A stretch of 64,000 nt of DNA from Rhynchopus sp. YZ270_cl-10 (taxonomy: Eukaryota > Euglenozoa > Diplonemea > Diplonemida > Diplonemidae), in assembly GCA_964035575.1 (NCBI GenBank), contig OZ037868.1, positions 372,001-436,000 on the forward strand, read 5' to 3'. Position numbers and translations under genes: made by a program. The notes under the pieces were generated by a model. It was not told the DNA's origin. It did not search any database and saw only the letters and a program-made list of their open reading frames with translations. Shown piece after piece: positions 1 to 9,726 of the stretch (within the stretch, counting starts at the first letter, position 1; each line of letters starts with the position of its first letter).

Positions 1-1252
1 AACATGCTCGCACCTCTGGGATACAGGCATGTGGGGGAAAAAAAACCCAAGAAAAAAAAAAAAGACAAAAGGGAAAAATTTGATAGTGCAAACGCCTCAA
101 GGGGCGTAGGTACTGTGCTCCGTTGGGTTATAAAAACCTGTAGGAGTGTAAAAAAAAAAGACGGGTGAAGCCACCATTTAAAAGGCCAAACACATTTCAC
201 TGAAAGTGACAGGTTGAAAAAACGGCAATACTCATCTGAACGGGGTGCTTGGAAGAGAGATTCGAGAGACACACGAGATCGACAAAAAAAAATGCACTCT
301 GTGTCTATTCTTTCTGATGATGGGAAATGTGTGGGGGCAAAAGAAATAGAAAAAAAAAACTGTTTTTTTTTGGAAGGATGAGCGCAATCCTCTGCTCAGT
401 CACCAAAAAAAGGGATAAGGAAATCCAAAAAAGAAGCAACCATTGACGATGACTCAACGGAAGCCTTTTTTTTTGGGGGGGGGGGCATGACACACAAGGG
501 AAACACTTTTTGTCCTTTTTGTTTTGAAACTGAGATGGTTCGATTTTTTTGGGGGGTGCAGACGACGTAGTATAGCCATCAACATTCCGGTTAAAAACCT
601 GGTTGTGCGTGGATTTACATTTAGAGGAAAAATGAAGGTGCTCGCAAGGAGGCCACCGCCATATTATTTCATCGTTTTTTTTTTTTTAAACAATCTGCGA
701 GAATCCTCAACAAACCCCCCAAAGGGGGGCATCAGGCAGAGTAATACATAGTGGAGTGCAGAGCTGTCTGGTGGAAGCTCTCTCTTCTCTCTTCTCTGAC
801 GCAACCACTTTTTGGACTCAAGGGATAAAAATTCAAAACAAAATGGTTTGTTTTTTCGCCAGACTCTTCAATTATTTCATATTCATTCTTTTCTGAAAGA
901 AAAGAATGCATATAGAGAGCGTCAAAAGACTCTCAAGAGAAACAATTATTAAGATATCATTTTTCAATCGAAAGATAGAGTTTTGTCCACCAAGAGAAGA
1001 AAGAAAAAAACCCAAAACTACTCCACAAAAACTCTACGGGAAGTTCTCGCACACTAAATTGATGACTATTTCCAATTTATCAATCAACAACAAAGAAGAT
1101 AAGATGAACCACAGCGTCGGGTCATCTTAAAACACAAGAATTTTTTTTTTGTAAAGAAAGTGGGATTGGTATAGTGCAAACGCCTCGAGGACGCAGGCAA
1201 CTAAATGAAATGTGAATTTCTCGTGTGCACATTCATACACACATATCCATTA
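1..1252. other. Gene-free A/T-rich stretch with short hairpin repeats
   Basis: No convincing coding sequence; the open frames are short and made of homopolymer runs. Two copies of a short repeat beginning GTGCAAACGCCTC lie at about 85-113 and 1171-1200. Each can fold because GCCTC faces GGGGC or GAGG. A degenerate copy of the dispersed plus-strand hairpin family (see 9474-9520) is visible at about 1096-1131. Nothing else is seen. Confidence 0.6.
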
Positions 1253-2046
1253 GGGTAGTGTAACTTTTTCAGCCTGTTACCGTTACCGCCCGCCGGATTT
1301 TTTGAAAACCAAAAAAAAAAAAGTTATGTAGAAAGTACCTAGGGAAAAAAGTTATGAAGAGGTTCTATAGGAAAGATATGGGTGGGGCTGTACAGGGCCC
1401 ATACCTAGAGCACCTCACGATCACTTGGTGAGTCAGCAATTTTTTCTCGAGAGAAAAGTCGTTTTCCTTCTCGAGTGTTTTCTTGTACACTGTACACTGT
1501 ACACTGTACACTGTACACTGTACACTGTACACTGTACACTGTACACTGTACACTGTACACTGTACACTGTACACTGTACACTGTACACTGTACACTGTAC
1601 ACTGTACACTGTACACTGTACACTGTACACTGTACACTGTACACTGTACACTGTACACTGTACACTGTACACTGTACACTGTACACTGTACACTGTACAC
1701 TGTACACTGTACACTGTACACTGTACACTGTACACACTGTAGTACCTATAACTTTCTGGTACCCAGACATTCTGGGAACCAGACACCCGGTGTCCAGGAA
1801 CCTAGGTACCCAGACAACATGATAATGAGAAGACACAAAATGCTACACGCAACAGAAAACAAGCTACACGTCACGAAAATAAGGATTTGACTGTGAAGAA
1901 AACTCTGGAAAAATGTAAGAAAATCTCTTCATAACTTTTTTCCCCCTGGTAAAACTTTTTTTTCTTCATAACTTTTTTTCTCCGCCGCCCGCCGGGTTTT
2001 TCGAACACCAAAATAACGGTAACAGACCGAAAAAGTTACACTACCC
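1253..2046. mobile_element. Non-autonomous PIF/Harbinger-like MITE
   Basis: The ends are inverted repeats: the left begins GGGTAGTGTAAC and the right ends GTTACACTACCC, with further matching (CTGTTACCGTTA, then a GC-rich CCGCCCGCCGG tract) for roughly 60 bases inward. The element is flanked on both sides by TTA, a 3-bp target duplication typical of PIF/Harbinger elements, which also often begin GG. The 794-bp interior has no transposase; it holds the TACACTG heptamer array at 1485-1737. TIR and TTA are seen directly; the superfamily is inferred from the duplication length and end sequence. Confidence 0.75.
1485..1737. repeat. TACACTG heptamer microsatellite (about 36 copies)
   Basis: Near-perfect tandem array of a 7-base unit. 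Seven is not a multiple of three and no frame contains a stop, so several frames on both strands stay open; these are not genes. The array sits inside the Harbinger-like MITE. The unit differs by one base from the TACACAG array at 26394-27196. Confidence 0.97.
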
Positions 2047-2224
2047 TTACAAAAAAAAAGGAAAAAAGAAACATTTTACGGAATGCGATACTCAGGCACA
2101 TTCGTCTGCACGAAACAAAACATAAAATTAAACATCTCAGAACAAAAAGGGAAACACAAAAAAAAGTTGATGTAAGAGCAGAGTCACCTCCCAAGTGTGG
2201 GGGGGCAGCAAACAAAAAAAAAAA

Positions 2225-3196
2225 GGGAAAACCTTTATTCGGCTCACAAAAAGTAATTTTTCCATCATTCGGCTCACAAAATAAAATTTTAACATCATTC
2301 TATCAAAGTTACCATAATTTTTCCTTCATTCGGCTCACAAAAGTTAATTTTTCCACCATTCTATCAATATTTTGCCATTTTTTCCATCATTCTATCAAAG
2401 TTTTTTTTTCACTTTTTCGAAGAAATTTTTACCGCTGGAAAAAATTTTCGGGTTGGGATTTTTTGCCCGTTTTTATAGGTTGTGGGAAGGGAAAATTCGT
2501 AGGTGACTTGTTGCGGCGAAGGTCACGCATGTCAGCAATCACACTATGTGCACCATAGTTTGATACACTTCTCACGTTATCGCAGGTCTGGGAGGCGACG
2601 GCGCCGACGATTCCTGTGTTGGCAACAGGGTGATCGTCAGAGGTGCAGGTGCGCTCGTGCTGGGTGATGTGACAACCATCACCGTCGTTCACCGCACACA
2701 CCCTCCATGCACACATAAGGAACCGGCACACAAGGGTCATTCGGGTGCCTGTGCGGTTCGAGACGCGGAAGGAAAAATGTGGAGGATGAAGGAGGGCCTG
2801 CCACGTGTTTTACCGTCTCCTTCAGGTCATCCAAGCTGTCAAACTCGGCACCAGTGACCACTTGTCTTTGCATGTTTAGCAAACAGTGTGTAATTTGTGA
2901 CCCTGGAAATATAATTTTTTCGAAAAATGCAAAAAAAAATGACCCCGTTTTTCCTCAAAAAATACCACCCAAATTTTTTTTTCCAGCGGTAAAAATTTCT
3001 TCGAAAAAGTGAAAAAAAAACTTTGATAGAATGATGGAAAAATTGGCAAAATATTGATAGAATGGTGGAAAAATTAACTTTTGTGAGCCGAATGAAGGAA
3101 AAATTATAGTAACTTTGATAGAATGATGTTAAAATTTTATTTTGTGAGCCGAATGATGGAAAAATTACTTTTTGTGAGCCGAATAAAGGTTTTCCC
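2225..3196. mobile_element. Mutator-like (MULE) element with about 250-bp inverted ends
   Basis: Left arm about 2225-2475 and right arm about 2943-3196 are long inverted repeats starting GGGAAAACCTTTATTCGGCT. Each arm contains iterated sub-motifs (TCGGCTCACAAAA and ATCATTCTATCAAAG). The right end is followed by nine A and the left end is preceded by at least nine A. That fits the 9-bp target duplication of Mutator elements, although a homopolymer cannot prove it. The centre carries a fragment of a MuDR-type transposase N-terminus. No catalytic DDE region fits in the 972 bp, so this copy is non-autonomous. Confidence 0.8.
2470..2880 (-). pseudogene. MuDR-type transposase N-terminal fragment
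   Basis: Reading the minus strand from about 2880, the first part gives EFDSLDDLKETVKHVA. A second frame then gives TLVCRFLMCAWRVCAVND, CHITQHERTC and NTGIVGAVASQTCDNVRSVS. The order 'F-slx-dlK-xxv', R-x-xLVC...CxWxVxA, a late H/C pair and then 'xxxIaxxvxxxVrxxp' matches the plant-type MuDR N-terminal (FLYWCH-like zinc-binding) domain of Mutator transposases. The reading switches frame between about 2740 and 2770, and the element's arm follows directly where the catalytic domain should start, so it is a truncated remnant. Family assignment is by eye. Confidence 0.55.
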
Positions 3197-4737
3197 AAAA
3201 AAAAATTAAAGTGAGTAAGGCAAAACTACGTACCTTCAGTTTTATTTGGGAGTAAAAAATATCCCAAAAAAGTGAAGTTGAGCAACGTACAGACAATCTT
3301 GTGGGACGCCAAAAAAGGAAAAAAAAACGTTGCCCCAAAAAAAAAAAAATAACTTTTTTTTGGGGGGGTGGATGAATACGACATATTCACCGTTCCCATA
3401 ACAAAAGAATCGATTTACCACCATTCAGACCTGGCTAGTCCAACAAGAAGCAGCGCGAACTTGATGATGCCCTTAGCACGGAACAAAATACATTTTCCTG
3501 AGAGTGGGAGAGAGGACGATGTACAATGAACCAGGAGTAAGGATATCATATTTTTTTTGGATGTTTGTGCGAACGACGCCAGGTACGTGAGGGGACACGA
3601 AACGCAAAAAAAAAAAAAGCAAAGAAGTCGAAAAAGTGCAAAAGCCTCTCACCGGGAACACCGGCGGGGGGACGCGGGCACTTGGATGAACACAACAAAA
3701 AAAAAAAAAAAAAAACAAAAAAAAAAAAACCATAAAGCGGAAAGATGTGAGATGGCACGGTAAAATAAAATACACACTGGGTTTTTGAAACTTGGCTGTC
3801 TCTTAGTCAGAGACGATTCTTCGGGATAACGGCGTTACCCAGATGCAAGAGAATTATGACACGGAATTTTTTTTTTCTCAAGCATATGCAGAAGAGTAAG
3901 GGCGAAGATCGAACTCCGGTTTTTTTTTTTTTTTGCCGCCACTGAAAACAGCTGCGCCAACGGAGAGAGAAGAAAGTAAACTTCAAAAAGTGCGAAAAAG
4001 CAGGCCCTCTCTCGGAGGACGCAAAGCACTCTTTAGTTTAAGCTGTAAAGAAAAAAGAAAGCGACGGCGATAGTGCAAAACGCCTGAAACGCAGATACTC
4101 TTTTATTTTTCCTCACTGATTTTTACAATAAAAATTCTTTGAAAAAAAAAAATGTTAGAGTCTAGACATCTCCTGCTCCGCCTTTTGTTGGGGGTAGGGG
4201 GAGAAAAAAGAAAAGAAAAAAAATGTAAGAGGGAACCTAAAGCCTTAAGGGCTTTGTCCAGAAAGAGTGAAAAAAGATGTTAAATGCATAAAAAAGAAAG
4301 AAAGAGAAAAAGGAAGGGGGCCGCAAAAACATACAGGATGGTTTTCGTTATTGTGAAAAAATACTGGAATTGTGCAAAGAAAAAGAAAGAAAAAAAAATT
4401 CAATGTTCACTGCTAATGTAGGAAGTCCTCACTCGAACGTTAATCACTTTGAAGAGGCTTCCTGCAACTTGAAAGGTAAATATGCCTCTCGTGCACACAA
4501 CATCTTTCAAGTATTTTTTTTTTAAAGTTTTCAAGGAATACAAATGTAGTGTCGAAGTAGTTCGAACCCACCTTTTCTTGCAACTCAAAAAAAAAAATCC
4601 TACGGCTGGAATACGTATCAGCAACCGCAGGAGAGCAACATACTACACTCTTTCTTCTTCTTCTTCTTCTTTTCCCCCGACGCTTTTTAAAAAAAATAAT
4701 TTACCAGTTAGGCGCCCTAAAGGATTTGCCAAATATT
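3197..4737. other. Gene-free stretch of homopolymers and hairpin repeats
   Basis: No gene supported. Frequent A and T runs (for example 3690-3730) generate spurious open frames on both strands. Further copies of the GTGCAAA...GCAC hairpin repeat lie at about 3637-3683, 3986-4030 and 4072-4101. A TTC run at about 4652-4670 precedes the 3' end of the next gene. Confidence 0.55.
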
Positions 4738-5352
4738 TTAATACCCAAACCCCACCACCTCCTCCTCCTCCTCCTCGAGAGCAAACAGGGCGACCCGGGT
4801 GGCCTCACGCTGGGCCTCTCTTCTGTGCATCCTTGCGACTGCAGACTTCTTTTGTTTGCTGGAAACGACAGTACGGCGGGCCGTTTCTAAGACAAGCGCT
4901 CTGCGGAGGACCTGTTGGGAGAGCTTGGGGATAGCGTGGGTGATGTGCTCGGGGCTGGCCAAGGCAACCAAGACACCGAGGTGGGGTTTGCGGCTGTAAT
5001 CCGTGTCGCTCAAGGATGCGTCCTTGCTGAAGGGGAAGTTCACCACGACGTCGTCTCCAGCGGTGAGAAGCGTGGTGTGCGGGTTGTTGTACCAGAACAG
5101 CGCCAAGGGTGCGTCGATCGAGGACCCAGGCAAGACCTGGTGCGGGTAGCGCTCAGCGTACTCAACAAAGGTCTTCCCAGAGAGCAGTACCGTCCAGAGC
5201 TGGTGTGTTCTCATGTCGATGGTGGGCGCAGTGCTCTCCGCAGGGTTCGACACAGAGCTGTTTGAGGACGCAGACAGAACCGAGCATTCGCGAGCCCGGA
5301 ATTGGTCGTGCACCTTCTGCGCTCCCATTTGAACCGGCTTTCCGTAACCCAT
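4738..5352 (-). CDS. Conserved-looking hypothetical protein, 204 aa
   Basis: A single uninterrupted frame with strong G/C at third positions, from ATG (MGYGKPVQMG) to a TAA inside an A/T-rich 3' flank. The coding bias against the surrounding homopolymer DNA makes it a real gene. I do not recognise a family. Visible features: a Ser/Asn/Thr-rich segment (about 28-45), a mixed hydrophobic core (about 48-150, including TVLLSGKTFVEYAERYPHQV), a basic helix rich in Arg/Lys/Gln (about 155-190), and an acidic run of six Glu just before the C-terminus. No signal peptide or membrane segment is evident. The start is the only ATG before A/T-rich 5' sequence. It is the last supported gene downstream of a minus-strand run. 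Confidence 0.75.
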   Translation of the reverse strand: MGYGKPVQMGAQKVHDQFRARECSVLSASSNSSVSNPAESTAPTIDMRTHQLWTVLLSGKTFVEYAERYPHQVLPGSSIDAPLALFWYNNPHTTLLTAGDDVVVNFPFSKDASLSDTDYSRKPHLGVLVALASPEHITHAIPKLSQQVLRRALVLETARRTVVSSKQKKSAVARMHRREAQREATRVALFALEEEEEEVVGFGY

Positions 5353-5493
5353 AGTGTTGATTTTTTAAAGAGAAAATAAAGTGCCAAAAAAATAAGAAAA
5401 AAAAGGGGAAGCAAGTAAGATAAGTAAGAAATGCCCAAAGGGAAGGATAAAAAATCTGGATTGAAAGCCGGAGAATAGAAGGGAGGGTGGAGG

Positions 5494-5703
5494 TCTGGGT
5501 GTGATCCACGTTTGGATCCCTTGCAGGCAGAACCTGTTCGTGTTGTTTCGCAGCTTCCGCATCTGCCTGAAGGGCAACACTGTACTGTACATTCTTTCAG
5601 GGTAGCCTGTGGTCAAATGTGTGTCAGCGCCTTCAGCACACTCTGACGTTGCTCCCCAGATCACGGTGAACCACACCAGACGCCACAGGTTGTGAGCTGT
5701 CAT
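5494..5703 (-). CDS. Possible small exon or short secreted peptide
   Basis: A stretch of balanced base composition between two genes encodes MTAHNLWRLVWFTVIWGA followed by a hydrophilic region ending near NNTNRFCLQ, then runs into proline- and phenylalanine-rich noncoding-looking sequence. The N-terminus could act as a signal peptide. There is no clear donor or acceptor joining it to either neighbour, so it may be an untranslated or spurious stretch. Confidence 0.2.
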
Positions 5704-5957
5704 CCATTAAAAATATGCACGTACCTTTTTTTTGTACATAACTTTCCCCCCTCAAAATTCAAATAAAAAGTATGCACGCAAACACCGACCAAGAGAAAAA
5801 AGTTTTTTCACCCTAACGTTTGCACTGAAGATGGTCACATCGTCAGGAAATCAGATCCAGACCTCAAAGAGAAACACACAATATACACTGTTAGAAACCA
5901 AAAAAACCTCCCGCTTTTTCTGTGTAAACAGAAACACTATCTTTTTTGTTCCACACG

Positions 5958-7181
5958 TTATTCACCTTCTTCCTCATTGTCCCTGGAGCGCAGAGCGGAG
6001 GGGGTGAGCCAGACCTCGCCAAGGATTTGCAGGGTGGTTCTCTTCTTGCGGGTGAGGTTCCAGTTTGTCCGCGAAAACTCGTTGGCAGCGAAGCGGAGGA
6101 TCAAATCGAGGAAGCAGATGGTGAGGTAGGGCGACTCCTCGAAGGACGTGCCAAAGTGTTTCCTGCCCATCACCTTTCCGACACGGAAGCACTCAAGCAC
6201 GCGACGCTCATGCTCTGCCTTGGCCTTTTCATGCCCCCGCTTCCCTGGCGGAGGAACCTTTGCTAACTGCGGCTCTGCGGGGAAGTGATCTATCAAGCAT
6301 GCCGCCTGATTCTCAGTCAACTTCCCCGACGGTACAAGATGCTCAAAAATGTAGGATCGAGAGATGACCGTCCCCCCCGGTGGGCAGCAATGCGTGAAGC
6401 AGAGATCCGTCACATACGTTTTGTTGTCTTCTAAAGCGTTGTCGAGAGTGTCAAGAAATTGGTTCAGGTCAATCGCATCGTCGTCCTCTTTGTCGCATCC
6501 GTCGAACCACTGAAACAAACTTCGTATCATCAAATCATCCGCCAGCCCTTCTGTCAGATAGTTTATCACCTTCCGAAACGCCATCGGAGTCACCTCCCCA
6601 TTTCTCCCCGATACCCGGATTTTCGCTTCAGGCACGCCCCCATTTGGCACCTCCTCCGCCTGTTGTATCACCATAAGGTATCGTCTCCGGTATCGTCCCT
6701 GCCATTTTATGAGATTTCCGTTTTTTTTAAATTGCGCCGCAAATTGATGGTACACTGCCGGACGCTCCGCGGGGTGGAGGATCGATTGGAGGCAGGCAGC
6801 CTCCTGTGCATTAGGCACGTTGCGGTCGAGGAAGGGTTGGAAGGCTTTGAATAGCATACACAGATTGGTTGCGTCGACGACTTTCCAGTCTAGTTGGTCC
6901 ACATTGCGGATAGGTTTGATCTCAGGCACAACAGACGGAGAACGTATCGGAGGCAACACATTCACGGGGTTCGGGTGTTGGTATAAATTCGTTGCCTGAG
7001 GAGGGCGAATCAAAAGCTCGAAGTTCTGCCTTCCCACGCGGAACTGCTCCACACAGTCAGACGTAGCCACCTTCGAGGTCGACAACGTCGCGACCAACTC
7101 TGCACGAGACGCAACCAACGCCTCCAGCTTCTCAAGCCTCCGAAACACATCCGCCTTTTTATTTGATGTTAGCAAATCCAT
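5958..7181 (-). CDS. Hypothetical protein with degenerate EF-hand-like segment, 407 aa
   Basis: Intact frame from ATG (MDLLTSNKKADVFRRLEKLE) to a TAA after an acidic tail (RDNEEEGE). The N-terminal 30 residues look like a short coiled coil. Residues about 225-245 (LFQWFDGCDKEDDDAIDLNQF) resemble an EF-hand helix-loop-helix: an aromatic helix, an acidic loop with the conserved Ile at position 8, and a following helix. The loop lacks the standard glycine and ends in Gln rather than Glu, so calcium binding is doubtful. The rest (Arg/Lys-rich 150-170, a Pro-Pro-Pro-Gly-Lys stretch near 315) matches nothing I know. An A/T-rich leader precedes the ATG. The function is unknown; a calcium-regulated or cytoskeletal role is only a guess. 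Confidence 0.8.
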   Translation of the reverse strand: MDLLTSNKKADVFRRLEKLEALVASRAELVATLSTSKVATSDCVEQFRVGRQNFELLIRPPQATNLYQHPNPVNVLPPIRSPSVVPEIKPIRNVDQLDWKVVDATNLCMLFKAFQPFLDRNVPNAQEAACLQSILHPAERPAVYHQFAAQFKKNGNLIKWQGRYRRRYLMVIQQAEEVPNGGVPEAKIRVSGRNGEVTPMAFRKVINYLTEGLADDLMIRSLFQWFDGCDKEDDDAIDLNQFLDTLDNALEDNKTYVTDLCFTHCCPPGGTVISRSYIFEHLVPSGKLTENQAACLIDHFPAEPQLAKVPPPGKRGHEKAKAEHERRVLECFRVGKVMGRKHFGTSFEESPYLTICFLDLILRFAANEFSRTNWNLTRKKRTTLQILGEVWLTPSALRSRDNEEEGE

Positions 7182-8139
7182 TTAAGACGGATAAAAAAAA
7201 AAAATGCCTCCTTTCGAGGGATTAAGTAGAATGATTTCTTTGTTTAGATCCGCGCAGAGAATCTGTTTGGCAGAGTAGGTGTTGTCATGACAGCGTTGTG
7301 TTGTATGGGTGTATCAGACCTAAGGCAGATGAATATAGGTGGGTGAAGTGGTGTTGGCAGGGGGGTGGGGGTGGAGAGAAAAAACGTAGGTACTGAACCT
7401 GAAGGTACTGGAAGTTTGAAAAAAAAAATGCATTTTTTTTTTTTTGAACGTTTCAGTTGTGTTACGGTTTCGCCGTCTTTGTGTGTGCCATTTGCACTAT
7501 TCGCATGACTACAGGAGAGGGAATAAAGAAAAGGCATTCACACAATTTTGTGCATAATCATGCACAGTGAACACAGTTTTAATTGTATTTCTCATTCGCT
7601 TATTGCCGCGTCTAGATAACACGACAGCCATTGGGAAAAGGAACACCTATCTGGGGGGGGGGGGGGGGGGGGATTCAGCGTCAGGAAACTACAACAGGGG
7701 CTCCGCTACCGTATAAAGTTCTGTTGCGGCGCAACAGAAGTCTGAAAAAAACAGGCACTCCGCTAGGTACTAAAGTTCTGTTGATTGTCAACAGAACTTT
7801 TTGAAAATGGGGAAAAAAAGAAAGTTCTGCTAAGTGGTTCAGACCCGTTCTACCTGTCAAAAAAGCTCAGGAGAAGAAGATATGGAGAGGTGAGTGCTCA
7901 AACGTCCCAAAAAAGTCAAAATCGGGCGTTGGTAAAAAAAAAAGTTGCGTACCGTGCGCCTGCGGCGCAAGCATGTACCCCACCAACGTGGACCATCAAC
8001 AGAATATTTTCAAAATCGGAAATCCTAGCGGAGAGCCTGGAAAAAAAGGAAAAAAAAAAAAAAAAAAAAAAATCCCATGGTGTTGAACCACGGGAATACC
8101 ATGGGAACTGGGTTGCTGACCGCACCATCCAGGCTGTAC

Positions 8140-8320
8140 CTCAATTTTTTTTTTGCCTGCGGCGCCATTTTTCCTTTTTTGCTCCGCAAAAAAGGATTCG
8201 ATGTGTGACTCTGTGCTGAAAAAGCTAGATTTTTACACCGTGCCCTAAATTTTTTTTCGCCTGCGGCGCCATTTGTTTGATTTTTTTTGCTCCGCAAAAA
8301 AAAAATACAGCTCCCAATGT
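8140..8320. repeat. Dispersed 'R' module with self-complementary GC cores
   Basis: Contains two tandem versions of a segment running TTTTTTTTGCCTGCGGCGCC, a short spacer, then TTTTTTGCTCCGCAAAAAA, which is itself palindromic. The second version, with its upstream flank (GTGACTCTGTG...GCCCTAA), is clearly repeated at about 59500-59610. The module probably belongs to non-autonomous inverted-repeat elements, but no element ends could be set here. Confidence 0.6.
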
Positions 8321-9218
8321 CCCTGGTCAGCAGGGCTGAAAAATTTTTGGGCACAAAAACAGCTGACCCCCCAATCTTGAAATCTGAATTCCTGGATAAG
8401 ACACTGGCGCAGGGTGAAAAAAAAACCCCCGCAACAGAACTCAAAAAAAATCTGAAAACGTAGCGGAGGGGCTGAACTACAAACAAAAAAAAAAAAAAAA
8501 AACAAAAAAACGTGCTGTTTCTCGAACTGTCGAGAAGAAGAAGAAAAAAAAACGGGGTACCTTGGTTTGGTACTTAAAACATTAGGCCCAACGGATAGAT
8601 TTCATCAGACCTAATTCGGGGGGAACTTTTTTTTTGGGGGGGAGGGGAGGGTGAAGTAGATCAATCAAGACTACCTTTTGCAAGTGTCTGCCGAGAACGC
8701 CCGCCATAGATACATTGCCTAGGCTTTTGGTTGATATGGTCATTCTCATCGTTGTATAAAAACATTGTTTCATATACTAACTATTCTACTGAATAGATGG
8801 TATAATGGGTGCACTAAGTGTACCCAAAAAAAAATTGAAAAACTTGGAATACAAAGCCCTCTCGTGACAGTGTATCCTAAAAATGCTCGAGAGACTCGTT
8901 ACTCATTTGCTTGTTGTTCAAAAGACTACAAAAACGGGGAGAAAAACACTAGACAATATCATCCGCCGACTGATCTTGATAGTCGTTGGACTCAGCCAAA
9001 CAGGGGGGTAAAAATCTGTTTGGCGCTAGGTAAAAGAATTCTAGGAGAAATACTGTTATACAAGATCAGAACGTTGGCTTTCTTTTGTCTAGTTTATTGA
9101 TGCACTACCGTAGGAAGAAAAAAACAAGGTTGTTGTTCGCTTCCGAGACGCAGAGGCGCAGCTTTTCACGAGGGGGTATTTTGCCAAACACAACACGTTA
9201 ACTAAAAGAGAAAATCTT

Positions 9219-9250
9219 GATGAACCTAAGCCTCTCGTTGCTTTGTCACC
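9219..9250 (+). repeat. Diverged CTCTCGT hairpin-family copy
   Basis: Reads TTGATGAACCTAAGCCTCTC then GTTGCTTTGTCACC. It keeps the left stem, the CTCTCGT loop and the GTCACC end, with a degraded right stem. Same plus-strand orientation as the other copies. Confidence 0.5.
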
Positions 9251-9473
9251 CTTTTTAAAAAATAAAACTCAGGGAGATGTCCTGCTCGTAGGGAACCAGT
9301 GGGTACCTCCACAGAAAGGTGACCACCTTCGCTTCCCAGGGTAGTCTGTGGGATAATCAATAGAGACACAGCTCAGAAAACCAGTGTATTTCTGTCCCCA
9401 GGGGTAAAAAAAAAAAAAATGCAAGAAGAGGTGTGGGAGAAAGAGTCTCTGAAACGCAAAGCTAAAACAAAGA

Positions 9474-9520
9474 AAAGTTTATAAGATGACCCTAAGCCTC
9501 TCGTGCTTAGGGTCACCTTA
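9474..9520 (+). repeat. CTCTCGT hairpin repeat, best-preserved copy
   Basis: TGACCCTAAGC at 9487-9497 and GCTTAGGGTCA at 9505-9515 form a perfect 11-bp stem around the 7-base loop CTCTCGT. It is preceded by the conserved lead AAAAGTTTATAAGA and followed by CCTTA. It lies about 210 bases beyond the stop of the DUF4116 gene, antisense to it. Related copies: 9219-9250, 14557-14627, 19424-19459, 20991-21025, 22414-22453, 26115-26150 (interrupted), 28247-28281, 29461-29500, 31049-31082 and 36217-36255, all on the plus strand. Confidence 0.8.
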
Positions 9521-9726
9521 AACCAAATACACCAGGTCAGAGAATGGTGCTTGGAACCCTCCCCCCCGCCCCCCCACTTCACTACTTCCTAAAAAGGGGA
9601 AAACCGTAACTTTTCCCTGTTTTTCACGCAACCTTTTTTACGGTCAGCATTGATAAACTCTCACTCCGCACAAATGCAATACAGTCCTCAGGCCATGGTG
9701 CCTGGAACGGTCTGTGCGCCAATTAC

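Larger units (their letters stand above)
7182..9726. other. Gene-free repeat-rich stretch
   Basis: No supported gene. It includes a G homopolymer at about 7652-7672, the palindromic module GCGCCTGCGGCGC with copies elsewhere (about 7945-7975), and an 'R' module at 8140-8320 that recurs at 59510-59610. It also holds a CTATTCTACTGAATAG hairpin near 8776-8795, a CTCGAGAGACT-led repeat at 8885-8933 shared with 18872-18925, and two copies of the plus-strand CTCTCGT hairpin family near 9219-9250 and 9474-9520. Confidence 0.55.

Noticed and set aside
1485-1737. CRISPR-like repeat array
   Set aside because: No spacers; perfect head-to-tail microsatellite in eukaryotic DNA.
1365-1890. Long open frames rich in VHCTLYT or YSVQCTV on both strands
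   Set aside because: They are the translation of a 7-base tandem repeat, which has no stop in any frame; not genes.
4545-4575. tRNA T-loop-like text GTTCGAACCC
   Set aside because: The flanking bases do not form a T stem and no acceptor or anticodon arm is present.
9474-9520. Bacterial-style rho-independent terminator
   Set aside because: The hairpin lacks a following T tract, the genome is eukaryotic, and the same hairpin recurs away from genes, so it is treated as a repeat.
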